Of a stretch of 64,000 bases of DNA, positions 45,209-55,522 are shown in pieces. The DNA lies in contig JAGTTD010000014.1 in assembly GCA_018398585.1 (NCBI GenBank), positions 20,893,387-20,957,386 on the forward strand, written 5' to 3'. Position 1 is the first letter of the stretch. Each line of letters starts with the position of its first letter. Under the pieces are notes generated by a model. The model was given only the letters and a program-made list of their open reading frames with translations. It did no database searches and had not been told where the DNA came from. The DNA comes from Simmondsia chinensis (lineage: Eukaryota; Streptophyta; Magnoliopsida; Caryophyllales; Simmondsiaceae). A program made the position numbers and the translations under genes.

Positions 45209-46470
45209 ATGAGCCTCCAAATCCAGAGCTCAAACCATTATTGTCTCATCTCAATAGGCAATTCTAACACTTATCATGCTATTATTAATGCTTCTTTGAG
45301 TAATATCGAGCAAGAAAGGTTGCTTAGAGTTCTAAGGGAGCATAAATCAGCCATCGGATGGACCCTTCTAGGCATCAAGGGAATTAGACATTGCTTATGC
45401 ATGCGTAAGATTCTCACGGAAGATAGCTTCAAGCCTGCCGTGCAACCACAACGTCGATTAAACCCTGCTATAAAGGAGGGGGTAAGGAAAGAAGTTGTCA
45501 AGTTATTAGAGGCCTGGATCAATTATCCCATACCTGATACTCCGTGCGTAAGTCCAATACAAGTAGTTAAAAACAAAGGGGGGATAACCATAGTGGAAAA
45601 TAAGAATAGTGAGCTCGTCCCAACTAGGACTGTCATAGGGTGGAGGGTATATATAGATTACAGAAAAATTAATGATGCTACCTGAAAAGGCCATTTTTCC
45701 TTACCATTCATTGATCAAATGTTGGAAAAACTTGCAGGCCATTCGTATTACTGCTTCCTTGCTGGTTATTCATGATAAAACCAAATTGCCATAGCACTAG
45801 AAGATCACGAAAAGACCACTTTTACTTGTGCATATGGTACCTTTTCCTATAGGAGAGTGCCTTTTAGATTAAGCAATGCTCCTGCCACATTTCAGCAGTG
45901 TATGATGGCAAGCTTTAGTGACATGGTGGAAAATTTTATAGAAGTATTTATGGATGATTTTTCAGTCTTTGGTGCCTCATTTGATGATTGTTTAGCTAAC
46001 ATCTCTATGGTCTTGCAAAGATGCACTTGCACTAATCTCATTTTGAATTGGGATAAACCTTCATTTCGTGGTACATGAAGAGATTGTGGTAGGGCATATG
46101 ATTTCAAAAAAAGGAATTGAGGTTGATAGAGCAAAAACTAAAGTGATTGAATGATTACCACCCCTGCTAATGTTAGGGCATTCGAAGTTTGTTGGGTCAT
46201 GTGAGTTTCTATAAATGGTTTATTAAGGACTTCTCTAAGATCACTAAGCCTCTCTACACTTCATTGATGAAGGATGTGCCTTTTAACTTTGATAGTGAAT
46301 GTATGCATGCTTTTGAGACTTTGAAGGAAAAACTAGTATCAGCACTAATAATCGTAGCACCCGATTGGACCTTGCACTTTGAAGTTATGTGCGATGCTAG
46401 TGACTATGTAGTAGGGGTCGTATTAGGACAAAAAAGGAACAAAAATTTTCATGTAATTTACTAACCTAGT
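45209..46470 (+). pseudogene. Athila-like reverse transcriptase and RNase H start
   Basis: Blocks in order: LRVLREHKSAIGWTLLGIKG, CMRKILTEDSFKPAVQPQRR, YPIPDTPCVSPIQVVKNKGG, VYIDYRKINDAT, FLPFID-like, FTCAYGTFSYRRVPFRLSNA, catalytic VFMDDFSVFG (FMDD) and LGHVSFYKWFIKDFSKITKP. Then RNase H onset PDWTLHFEVMCDASDYVVGV and ..VIY. At least four stops and two frame changes are present. The remainder of RNase H is missing at the CACTA insertion. Confidence 0.85.
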
Positions 46471-47046
46471 AAGACCTTAGCGAATGCACAGGTTAACAAT
46501 GCTACCACTACAAGAAAACTGGTTTTTAACGACCAAAAATAACAACTGAAAATATTTTTGTCATTAATAGTGTGTGTGCAGTGTCTAGTTGCGACAGGAT
46601 TAAAACACTGTCATTAAAAGGTGGTACATGTTGGGCTTAAAACAACAGGCACTAAATAGTATCGCTAATTCTACTCACAAACCGTGGTTAATAGGCTCAA
46701 TTAAGGGGTTAAATTTTGGTTAAAAAAGTTAAAATTCTTTAATTTTTAAAAATTAGGCCCTTTTTTTAAATATGTTACTGCCATTTTTTTTATTCTCTTA
46801 AATTTTCTAATCGACATTTCACGCATCCCTACCATATTTCAAGTTCGAGAATTAAATAATATCCCAACTAATACTTAATTTGATATTTTAATCTTACATT
46901 ATATTTCAATTATACTTGATAATTTTTTATTTTAGATACTAAAATATAATTTTTTAATTAATTAAAAAATATAATAAGTGTAATAATTTAACAAAAAAAA
47001 TATATAGTCAATTTTGGGCAAAACCTTTTCACTCCCTTCCTTCCCT

Positions 47047-47294
47047 TTATAAAGCAAAAAAAGCAACATACCCAGTGCCCCAAGGGTCCTTAGGCAGGGT
47101 CTGGGGGGACGAATGTACGTAGCATTCCCCCTTCAGGGTATTATCCCTGAAGAGAGGCTATTTCCAAGTGCCTCCAACCTAAGGGTGAGGACTTCCTAGG
47201 AGGTCACCTATCCTAGTGCTACTCTCGCCCAAGCACGCTTAATTTCGAAGTTCTAATGGGATCCGGTGATGGCACATTGGTACCCTCTTTGGTT
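47047..47294 (-). mobile_element. Composite SINE: 5S rRNA-like head, Au-like body, T-rich tail
   Basis: A 248-bp insertion flanked by a perfect 15-bp direct repeat CTCCCTTCCTTCCCT (47032-47046 and 47295-47309), as produced by LINE-type retrotransposition. On the minus strand the first ~110 bp align to plant 5S rRNA. The next ~110 bp resemble the body of the Au plant SINE family (GGAAATAGCCTCT, GCTACGTACA, GGGGCACTGGG). It ends in a T-rich tail. Single copy in the window; see findings. Confidence 0.75.
47183..47288 (-). rRNA. 5S rRNA-like sequence (SINE head, not a gene)
   Basis: The complement contains CCGGATCCCATTAGAACT, AATTAAGCGTGCTTGGGCGA, GAGTAGCACTAGGATAGGTG and ACCTCCTAGGAAGTCCTC, collinear with plant 5S rRNA. 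The polymerase III internal promoter parts are mostly kept (A box near GAAATTAAGCGTGCT, C box near GGATAGGTGACCTCCTAG). The first ~25 bases are diverged. It sits inside the SINE-like insertion, so it is not a free 5S gene. A Cassandra-type LTR, which also carries 5S sequence, is the main alternative. Confidence 0.82.
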
Positions 47295-47470
47295 CTCCCT
47301 TCCTTCCCTCCATACCCACGTAAAATCTCTTCCCAAAAAACCCTAACACTTTCTCCTCCTCCTCATTCGAATTCCACAAGCCAACATGAGAGCAACGAAT
47401 CAAGGAGCAATTCTTCTTCGGTACTTTGTGAACCAGCTGCGCAGCAGCAAAATTGAACTTTGGGTGATTA

Positions 47471-48075
47471 ATTAATGGCTCTGATTCCATTTTTTTACTA
47501 TATTTACCTATTGTACCAAGATTTCAAACAATTTTTTGCTAGAATGATGAAGCTTTAAAGAGAATTTGTCTTGTTCTTTGGTAGTTCGTGTTGTATTCGC
47601 TGAATTAACAAATTAGCTGGTAGTTCATTTTTGTTATAAGTCCGTATCTATTATTTGTTGGTAATTAACATCCCTAATTTGATTCTTTGTTGTATTGACC
47701 CACTATACCCAGAATTTGTATGATTTTTGCTAGATTGACAAAGCTTCAAAACGAATTTGTCCCCTTTATGTTGGTACTTCATGTTATGTTTGTTGAATTA
47801 ACAAAGTAGTTGGTAGTTTGTGTTTGTTATGAGCTCATGTATGTTGTTCATTGGTAATTAATAGCCCTAATTCAGTTCTTTGCTGTATTGACACATTGTA
47901 TCCAGATTTTGAATGATTTTTTGCTAGATTGTCAAAGCTTCCAAGAGAATATGTCCCTTTTATGTTGGTAGTTCACGTTTTGTTCATTGAATTAACAAAT
48001 TAGTTGGTAGTTCATGTTTATTATAAGCCAATGTCTATTGTTCTTTGACGATTAACAGCCTTAACTTGGTTGCTT
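47471..48075 (+). repeat. 193-bp tandem repeat, three units plus a partial one
   Basis: ATTAA(C/T)(A/G).CC(C/T)TAA-type unit starts lie at 47471, 47663, 47857 and 48051 (periods 192, 194, 194). Each unit has TTTTTTGCTAGA.TG, AAGCTT..AA.AGAAT(T/A)TGTC and GAATTAACAAA(T/G)TAG(C/T)TGGTAG. It lies within the CACTA element, upstream of its protein fragment. Confidence 0.8.
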
Positions 48076-48299
48076 TTTAATGTAAATGACTAATTTGAAC
48101 ATATACATTTGACATTGCTTTTAGAGTGTGTAATTAGTTATATATTAGGGTTTATAATTTATAGAGATATTAATTTTGAGATTATTTTTAACATTGCCCT
48201 TGTTATTGACATTCAAATTCAAAATTGCGTTGATACATCTTATAATAATTGAATTGAACTATGCTTTTTGGGTACATTCTTGACATAACTTATAAGAAT

Positions 48300-48485
48300 A
48301 TGGTGCCTAATGAACAATGGATGAATTTTGTTCATGACCAGGTGAGTTTAACATGTCAAAATAGAGTTCAAAGTTTTTTAGATTATGCCCAGGAAAGAAA
48401 AGGGAGAACTTTTGCTTGTCCAAGTACTAAATGCCACCTATGTGACTCTGGAGATCGCGAATGGGTAAGAGGTCATCTTTTTCTT
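48300..48485 (+). pseudogene. CACTA transposase-associated domain fragment
   Basis: From ATG 48300 the frame reads EQWMNFVHDQVSLTCQ, VQSFLDYAQERKG, FACPSTKCHLCDSGDREW and VRGHLF. This fits the N-terminal transposase-associated domain of plant CACTA proteins (WM....Y..GV..FL.FA......g.I.CPC.KC....... ..V..HL...GF), including both CPxxKC-type cysteines. After VRGHLF it runs into a T-rich stretch with a 20-T run (48505-48524), where the protein match ends. No further transposase exons were recognised. Confidence 0.68.
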
Positions 48486-48748
48486 TTTCTTCTTCCTCTT
48501 TTGGTTTTTTTTTTTTTTTTTTTTGGGCCTTTGGTTTTCGCTTATGTATGTTAATATATTCATTAAGAATATATTATTGAGTTATTTGGAATTGTTGTGG
48601 ATTTGGACTTTGTGATTAATTTCTGTGCGGAGTTTGAGAATGTTGTTGATTTATGACTCAGATTGTGTACTGTAAAGTTCGAGTTTGTGATGTATAGAGC
48701 AAAGAGCTTTTGAATTGGCATTTTGAAGTAGGTGTGGGTAGTATTTTC

Positions 48749-49176
48749 TGTTATAATTTAAGATCAAACTTGAATCATAACCTAGGTTAGATGATGAACT
48801 ATACTAGAAAAAGATAGTTTGATATGAGAAAGAAGAGCTTTAGTTGAGAATAGGATAAGATTATGAGAGATTAAGTTCAGATTGAAGAGATTAAAGAAGA
48901 GAAGTTAAGAGAATTGATAGAAAAGTAGGCGGAATTGGAACTAAGTGGTAGAAATGAGATCAATTATCATTCAACATATCCGGATTACAATGCAAGCTCA
49001 TCTACTTATACTAGAGCAAATACATTGCACTTGGACACTAGACTCAACCGTCTTACCTACCCCAAGCTGCCAACATTGACTTATTCCTAACTAACTCTTG
49101 ACCAAGACTAACTAACCAACTAACAATTACTTCTTATTTACATCATTAATATCTCCCTATATCTAGAATCTTGACA
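48749..49176 (-). repeat. 3' LTR of element N
   Basis: Starts TGTTATAATTTAAGATC and ends AATCTTGACA on the plus strand. It aligns with 51012-51441 throughout. Confidence 0.8.
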
Positions 49177-51011
49177 GCACTCTCCCATTTAGAGAGTCTT
49201 ACCTTAAAGAATCTTCTTAGAGAGCATTGACTTGAAGAACTTTTATAGTGATGCAGAAAACTGCTAAATTTGCAGCTGGTGAGCACTTACGGTTGCAAAA
49301 TTGTTGTTGGTGCTGATGTTAACCTGAATATGATTTGAATGAAGCAAATCATAAGTTCCTGCAGTAGTATGAGTTGGATATGCACTTCAAGAACTTCTAT
49401 GTGTTTGAATTCCGCCGATTTGAGTACATCCGGGGGGCTTGCCAATCCATCGAGATTAGTCAACTTTCTTTTTATGTTCGAGCAGGAAGCGGAGTTGACC
49501 TGCAAATTATGACCTTCGCCCGGAATGTGAGCGCAATTGAGAAGCTTTTCCACACTTGAGCTGGCAGATCAATTAGTGCCCTTCCCTTGCCCCTGTTCTA
49601 TGGCGAAACAAGGCTTCCCCATCCTCATCCAAGCCATAGTGTCCCCCAATTTGGGGCTACAACAGTATGAATTCAGCACTATGCTTTCCCACTTAAACAA
49701 CACACCTTGATATTTAAGTTCAAATTGATCAATTGTCGCATCCAACCACTTGTATTCTCACAATAAACCAACTAACTGAAAATCAAATCCAAGTTTAAGA
49801 TGTGGTTTTCTTTGAAAACCAGCTTTTACTGAGGTTTGATTTCCTTTATGCCACCAAATATCATGAAGTCTCACTTGTGGATGCACCGTTGGAGTATATC
49901 CCTTACTGCTAGCTCGATCAACACAATTCACCAACTCAATGTCCTGCTGTGTTTTATGCCTACTGTCCCAAATGACAAGAAGTTCCTCATTAATTGTATA
50001 GGAGCTTCACATAACCGAACCTTTGATTCCATTCCCATGATTGTAGGCATGCCTTCATTCTTAGTTCTTTTCTCTTGATGTGCATTACCATCTACCAACT
50101 CTAAAGGCCCATTTGGAGAAGGATTTTCTTTTGTTTTTCCAAATTCCTTACAAGCATTGAAAAATTGAATCTCTGAGCTACAACAATTGTCATAGATATT
50201 TCTTCTACGTAGCTGAATGATTGCTGATGCAGCAAGATTCCTTGAGGAATAGGTCACATATGCTTCAATTTCTAAGGTAGACATTGAATTGACTTCAATT
50301 TCTTCAATATAACCATAGGGATTAAAGACTTGGTAGAGGATGTCTTTGGTGACAGGCTAAAGAACATTCTCAATTTTACCAATTGAGTAGCATCTTTGGA
50401 GCCTTGGGAAGATTGAGCATTCATGTTGATAATGTGTACTTCAGATCTTTTGTACAAACCAGCTCAAGTGCAATGAGATACTCATTTAGTGCTTTTAATC
50501 ACCAGAATCCAATTGTGTGAATGTGCTGCAGATATCGCAAGTTCAAAAGATCCATGAAGTAGCACTAATGAAATGAAACAAGCGCAATTAAATCAATTTA
50601 GGCAGCAATAATTGAATTGCACTCAGCTGGATCTAATTTTTCCAAGCACAGAACTTCGTATAACTAATCACTGAGTTCAGCTCTGTTTTGCTTTGGATTC
50701 TATATAGTTAATCAAGGTAACTGCAGTGCCAAGCTATGATCAATCTGAAGCTTATGTATTGATCGAAGTATCAACCTTGCTAAGCTAAATTCAAATCGTA
50801 CTTTCAAGAATCTGAATCAAGAATTCAACTGCTCAGATCTTAAGCACTCTATCCGATCAATCATTGCTGATTTTAGTTCGGTTCAAACCTGAACCATGAG
50901 ATCAACAGCAATAGATGCAATTAGGTGCCAACTTCCTTGAACTCAAGCTATTACAACTAAATTGAAATGATTCAACTCAATTGGAAGCAATTTGCATGCT
51001 CTGATCCCAAT
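49177..51011 (-). other. Interior of element N, possible captured or novel cargo
   Basis: Minus-strand frames at 49287-49553 (88 codons), 49928-50284 (118 codons) and 50272-50457 (61 codons) lie in sequence and carry few stops between them. They contain KTKENPSPNGPLELVDGNA and MAWMRMGKPCF-type stretches. None matches retrotransposon proteins I know, nor a host family I can name. From 50460 to 51011 only leader-like AT-rich sequence is seen. Function unknown. Confidence 0.4.
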
Positions 51012-51441
51012 TGTTATGATTCAAGATCAAACTTAAATCATAACCTAGGTAAGATGATGAATTATACTAGAAAATGATATTGTGATATGAGAAAGAAGAC
51101 AATTAGTCGAGAATAAGATGAGATTAAGAGAGATTAAGTTAAGATTGAAGAGATTAAAGAAGAGAAGTCAAGAGAATAGATAGAAAAGTAGAAAGAATTG
51201 GAACTAAGAGATAGAAATGAGATCAATTATCATTCAACATGTCAAGATTATAATGCAAGATCATCTACTTATACGAGAGCTAATACATTGCACTCAGACA
51301 TTAGACTTAACTAACTTACCTACCCTAAGCTGCCAACATTCATTTATTCCTAACTATTGACCAAGGCTAACTAACCAACTAACAATAACTTCCTATTTAT
51401 CAATGCACTATTAGTATCTCCCTATATCTATAATCATGATA
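51012..51441 (-). repeat. 5' LTR of element N
   Basis: Starts TGTTATGATTCAAGATC and ends AATCATGATA on the plus strand. Confidence 0.8.
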
Positions 51442-51948
51442 GTTTCACTTTGTTTTGAGCTTGCATCTTGCTAGGTCTTTTCCTGTGTCATGGCATGTGG
51501 GCTGTATTTTGTTTTGTTTTGGTTTTGGTTGTTTGTTCTCCCGAGGCCCAACTTGGTAGGTGGGTCCTATTTTGTATTATGAGTTTTCGCTTTTATCCCA
51601 AAAAAAAGTCACCTTTTAGTTGTTTGAAATTGTTGATGCGTTTGGATTGTATGATTGAGTTTTATGTGAGTTTGAGATTTGTGGATTAGGGGCTTTGTGT
51701 TTCAATATGGAGTTAAAAGTTCGCAATCATTTTGGTATTCATTAAGAACACATTATTGAGTTGCGTTATTCGGAAGTGTTGTTGAGTTTGGACTCTGTGA
51801 TTGAATTTTAGGTGAAGTTTAAGAATGTTCTGAATTTGTGACACTGTGATTGAGTTCTATAATGTGGAGATCGGGTTTGCAATTGTTTTGTATTAAAAAG
51901 CATAGGAATTGTTTCCTTTTTAGCCAATTTTATGCTGATTACCTTAAT

Positions 51949-52012
<64 letters not shown>

Positions 52013-52239
52013 GTTTTATTGCTGGTCGATGGTGTGTTTGTACTCTTGATTATTAATGCTCAGGAGACAAGAATTTCCTAACATGAGTGTTGTATTTATT
52101 TTTCAGGTGTTGGAAGACTGCAATGTAAATTCTTATTTTTGTTGGAACTTTTATTTGTGAACCTTTGTTGGATTGCTAAATTGTTAGCTGATGAATTTTA
52201 CAATGTACGCTTTTAGTAGTTTTTGTATGTAATTGACTT
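51442..52239 (+). other. CACTA interior, noncoding, with diverged repeats
   Basis: ATTGAGTT, TTTGGA.T.TGTGATTGA and AAGTTCG phrases recur at about 51620-51860 and again at 48570-48710, on the other side of element N. This suggests an old tandem repeat of about 150 bp split by that insertion. No gene was seen. Confidence 0.45.
51955..52009. repeat. (TA)n microsatellite, about 27 repeats
   Basis: About 55 bases of uninterrupted TA, the longest simple repeat in the window. It produces a meaningless Tyr-Ile frame. Confidence 0.95.
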
Positions 52240-52255
52240 TTGTGAGTACTTGGAT

Positions 52256-52300
52256 GCAGAAGCCCTTGAGGCACTGGGTTGTAGTTGTTGTTGTTGTTTT
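52256..52300 (+). mobile_element. 5'-truncated SINE tail with target duplication
   Basis: The 45 bp contain CCTTGAGGCACTGGG, the same 3'-end phrase as the composite SINE at 47 kb (CCTTGGGGCACTGGG), followed by a (TTG)n/T tail. They are flanked by a perfect 13-bp direct repeat TGAGTACTTGGAT (52243-52255, 52301-52313). Confidence 0.7.
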
Positions 52301-52639
52301 TGAGTACTTGGATATTTAAGTTTCAATAACATTTTTATTTTTTACTGGAATTCATTGCTGAATGATATGTAAGAGTTATTTCTATATGGTCATACAATAC
52401 TATTCTATAGGTGTTATAAATGAATTGAAATGTCGTTATGCTACATTTATATATAGGTGTTATGAGTAACCCAAAAATTGTCCTCATATGGATTTATAGA
52501 TTTTGTAGGCAACTAGAAAATTATCATTATATTGTATAAATGTACAGGTATTTTTGAATGTATACAATGTACCATATGAATGTACAGGGTCTTTAACGTT
52601 AATAAATTTTTTGTCATAATTGTCCTTGATGAGAGAAGC

Positions 52640-53120
52640 ATTTTTAACGACAGCTTTTTTTATCATTAACTGGTGAAAAATGTTTTAACGATGGTTTATT
52701 GTTGCTGTATTTTTTTACCAACGACTGTCTATACTGTCGTTACTATTTTTAATTAGTAGCGAAAAAATTTTAACGACAATTTTTGTTGTAGTTAAAAAGT
52801 TTTCCTATATCGCGGTAAATATTTATAATGATGACAATTGTTGTCATTATTAATCAACTCTTGTTATTAATCAACTCTTTAACGACAGTGCCACCTAACA
52901 TTAAAGACTTCACTTTTAGCGACAACTTGTGCTGTCGTTATTGATTTCACTTTTGACGGTAGGCAAAGTATACCATCGTAGATGTTTTTAACGATGGCTC
53001 ATTTTAGCGGTCGTTGATCCTAGATAGTATTAACGTCGAAAGCAATAACGACGAAAAATGACTGGAAATTTCCCCGCCATTAATAGTATTAACAACGGTA
53101 AACTAGGCTTTTAACGATGA
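52640..53120 (+). repeat. CACTA subterminal repeat region
   Basis: At least ten copies of TTTAACGACAG / TTTAACGATGG / GCGACAAC-type motifs on both strands, often as inverted pairs (for example ACGACTGTCTATACTGTCGT near 52722). In CACTA elements such motifs bind the element's own DNA-binding protein. The array ends at about 53120 without the terminal inverted repeat. Confidence 0.7.
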
Positions 53121-53133
53121 TAATCATATATCA

Positions 53134-53932
53134 ACAAAAGAAGAAGTTCCTCATTGATTTAAGACACAATTTTTGGGAAGAACCATTCTTATACAAGCAT
53201 TGTACGATCCAAATCATTAGAAGATGTGTACCTGAAGAAGAAATGGAAGACATTCTACGTCATTGCTAGCCCTTGGAAACTGGTGGTCATTATGGTGGAA
53301 CAAGGACTACAGCTAAGGTTTTACAATTAGGATTTTATAGGACTACACTTTTAAAAGATGCTTTCAAATATGTTTGTAAGTGTGATAGATGTCAAAGAAT
53401 GAGAAACATTTCAAGGAGACATGAAATGCCCCTAAATAACATTTTAGTTGTTGAATTATTTGACTTTTGGGGGACTGATTTCATGGGTCCTTTTCATTCA
53501 GTATTTTGTAACATATTTATTTCGGCTGCTATAGAGTATGTATCAAAGTGGATTGAAGCAGCTGCTTTTCCGACCAATGATGCAAAAGTTGTGGTCAACT
53601 TTCTAAGGAAGAATATCTTTTCTCAATATGGAGCTCCCAGAGCAATTATAAGCGATGACGGGAAGCACTTCCGTGACCGTCAACTTAAAGCTTTGTTAAG
53701 TAAGTATGGAGTCACGCACCATGTGGGTGCTCCATACCATCCCCAAATAAGCGGTCAAGTAGAAACTTCAAATGGAGAATTAAAAACTATTCTTGAAAAG
53801 ACCGTTAGTGCTTCTAGAAAATATTGGTCGAAAAAGTTAGATGATGCACTGTGGGCATATAGAACAACATTCAAAACACCAATTGGAATGTCCCCATATC
53901 GACTGTTTATGGCAAGGCGTGTCATTTGCTAG
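53134..53932 (+). pseudogene. Athila-like integrase
   Basis: KKKFLIDLRHNFWEEPFLYK and IIRRCVPEEEMEDILRHC, then a stop and GGHYGGTRTTAKVLQLGFYR with the zinc-finger CDRCQRMRNISRRHEMPLN. Core: FWGTDFMGPF (first Asp), IISDDGKHFRDRQLKALLSK (second Asp), and HHVGAPYHPQISGQVETSN (Glu in QVETSN). It ends in LWAYRTTFKTPIGMSPYRL. All three catalytic residues are present and the main frame of 219 codons is open, but it is cut off from a working polyprotein. Confidence 0.88.
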
Positions 53933-55272
53933 TGGAATTGGAACATAAAGCATACTAGGCCATAAAACCTTGAGTTTCAACTTAGAAGCTGCAGGAGAGA
54001 AGAGATTACTGAAAATCAATGAAATTGATGAGTTCAGGAATGAAGCCTATGAAAATGCACGAATTTACAAGGACTGAACTGAAAGGTGGCATGACAAGCA
54101 CATCCTAGATAGGGAATTCATATTCGAGCAAGAAGTTTTACTTTAACTCCCGATTATGACTTTTCCCAGGGAAATTGTGCTCCAGCTGGTCAGAACCCTT
54201 TGTTGTAACTCGTATCTTTCCATATGGTACAGTCGAGATTCAAGATGAGAATAAGGAAACATTCAAAGTTAATGGTCAAAGGTTGAAACCTTGTATTGAT
54301 GGATAGCTCGAGCCACAGAAGTCCTCCTTTCATCTTAATGAACTCTAATGATCCACCCAAAAAGTCAAGCTAACGACTATAACTTAAGCACTTCTTGAGA
54401 GGCAACCCAAGTTTTCCTTTCCTTACTTCTTTTCCTTCGATTTCCTTTAATTTTTATTATTTTCTAATGTTTTTATACATTTTGTTCAACACGTGTTCGA
54501 AACAAGTATGGGGGTAACCTGATGACAACACTCACCATCAAATAAGCAATCCTCAAGCCTGAGATTATCTCTCACCTACTACTTCATTCCTTGTATTTCT
54601 TTTAACATTGGGGACAATGTTAACTTATAAGTGTGGAGCTTATAAGTATGGGGGTGGGAGAGACATTTTGTCACATTTTTTTTAAAATTTTGAACAAATT
54701 TTTGTTTGAAAAGTTTTCCTATCTAGTCCTATTTTATCTTTTAGAGTTGGCTTTAGTGCCTCCCACAGTTTGGAGCTTTGTATGGGGATGTCGATAGTGT
54801 CGGCCAACAAAAAAATTTTCTTTTTTTTACAGTTTAGATTATTAGTCTTTTTAAATTTTATTTTGAACCAATTTAAAATCATAATATTTTTTTTTTTTGA
54901 GATCATATTATTATGCTCTTTAGGCAATTTTTCTATTCTTTTTAGCTCATTTACTTTAATTACACTTGAATAACTTGAGAATCAATTATTTTTGTGTTAA
55001 AATTGCAAAACATGATCTATTCCAAAGGCACCATCTTGATAGAACCTCTGTATTTGAGTTCAATAGTTAGCATGGCTATTTTACCTTTCTTTCTAATTAA
55101 TAGATGCTCAAATTTGAATGGATTGTATTAAGATTATCATTTGCACAATAGAGTTTGAATAGTTATGCCTAAGTCTAAAAAAAAATATGAAAAAATAGAG
55201 AAAATGAGGGAAGAATCTCTACCACTGCTATCCCATAAATACATTTCAAGATATGTGCTGCCCGACTTAAGA
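53933..55272 (+). other. Athila integrase tail and 3' noncoding region
   Basis: Up to about 54310, broken frames show the integrase C-terminus (LKINEIDEFRNEAYENARIY, then KRWHDKHI-like sequence with stops). After this comes the noncoding region typical of Athila, with ACAAGTATGGGGGTAACC (54503), ATTGGGGACAATGTTAAC (54607) and AAGTATGGGGGTGGGAGAG. The remainder to 55272 is AT-rich, with runs of T and A, and no gene. Confidence 0.65.
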
Positions 55273-55522
55273 GCATCTCAATGGTGGCATCTTTTACCCA
55301 TGCGTTTATCGCCTAGGGGTTAAGAGTTCGATTATCGCTGAAGATATACTCATGCAATTGTAATGAGGGTGTCTCAGTGGTGGCATCTCTTACCCATGCG
55401 GTCATCGCTCAAGGGTCTGAAGTTCAATTATCGTTGAACATACACTCACGGGGTCCTAAGGAGGGCGTCTCAGTGGTGGCGTCTCTTACACATTCGGTCA
55501 TCGTGCTGAGGTTAGGAGTTCC
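55273..55522 (+). repeat. 96-bp tandem repeat with tRNA-like promoter boxes
   Basis: Units start at 55273, 55369 and 55465 with an exact 96-bp period; the third is cut by element F at 55523. Each has TGTCTCAGTGGTGGC, like a polymerase III A box/D-loop (TRGCNNAGTGG), and 40-50 bp on GAGTTCGATTATC or GAAGTTCAATTATC, like a B box (GGTTCGANNCC). No complete tRNA cloverleaf was found. Confidence 0.6.

Larger units (their letters stand above)
48749..51441 (-). mobile_element. Non-autonomous LTR retrotransposon N with unrecognised interior
   Basis: LTRs 48749-49176 (428 bp) and 51012-51441 (430 bp). Target copies TTTTC (48744-48748) and GTTTC (51442-51446) match at four of five bases. A primer-site-like TGGGATCAGAGC lies on the minus strand beside the right LTR, and AATGGGAGAGTGC (a polypurine-like tract) beside the left one, giving minus orientation. 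The 1835-bp interior has no gag, protease, RT or integrase motif. LTR layout resembles element D's (TGTTATGATTCAAGAT start). Confidence 0.78.
46506..53125 (+). mobile_element. CACTA (En/Spm-type) DNA transposon, right end lost
   Basis: The left end CACTACAAGAAAACTGG is the classic plant CACTA terminus. Both ends carry subterminal TTTAACGAC-type motifs: a few after 46525 and a dense set at 52640-53120. A transposase-associated domain lies at 48300. The expected right terminus CTTGTAGTG is not found. TAC (46503-46505) would be the left 3-bp target copy, with no partner seen. The element interrupts the Athila RNase H gene and has itself received two SINE-like insertions and an LTR element. Transposase core (TNPD/TNP2) was not seen. 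Confidence 0.82.

Noticed and set aside
47183..47288. A functional 5S rRNA gene
   Set aside because: The 5' ~25 bases are diverged, the sequence continues into a SINE body, and the unit has a target duplication.
51850..52056. Tyr-Ile repeat frame
   Set aside because: It is translation of a (TA)n microsatellite.
52767..52800. TTTTTGTTGTAGTT as the right CACTA terminus
   Set aside because: It resembles the expected end, but subterminal motifs go on for more than 300 bp beyond it and it lacks CTTGTAGTG; kept only as a possible older end.
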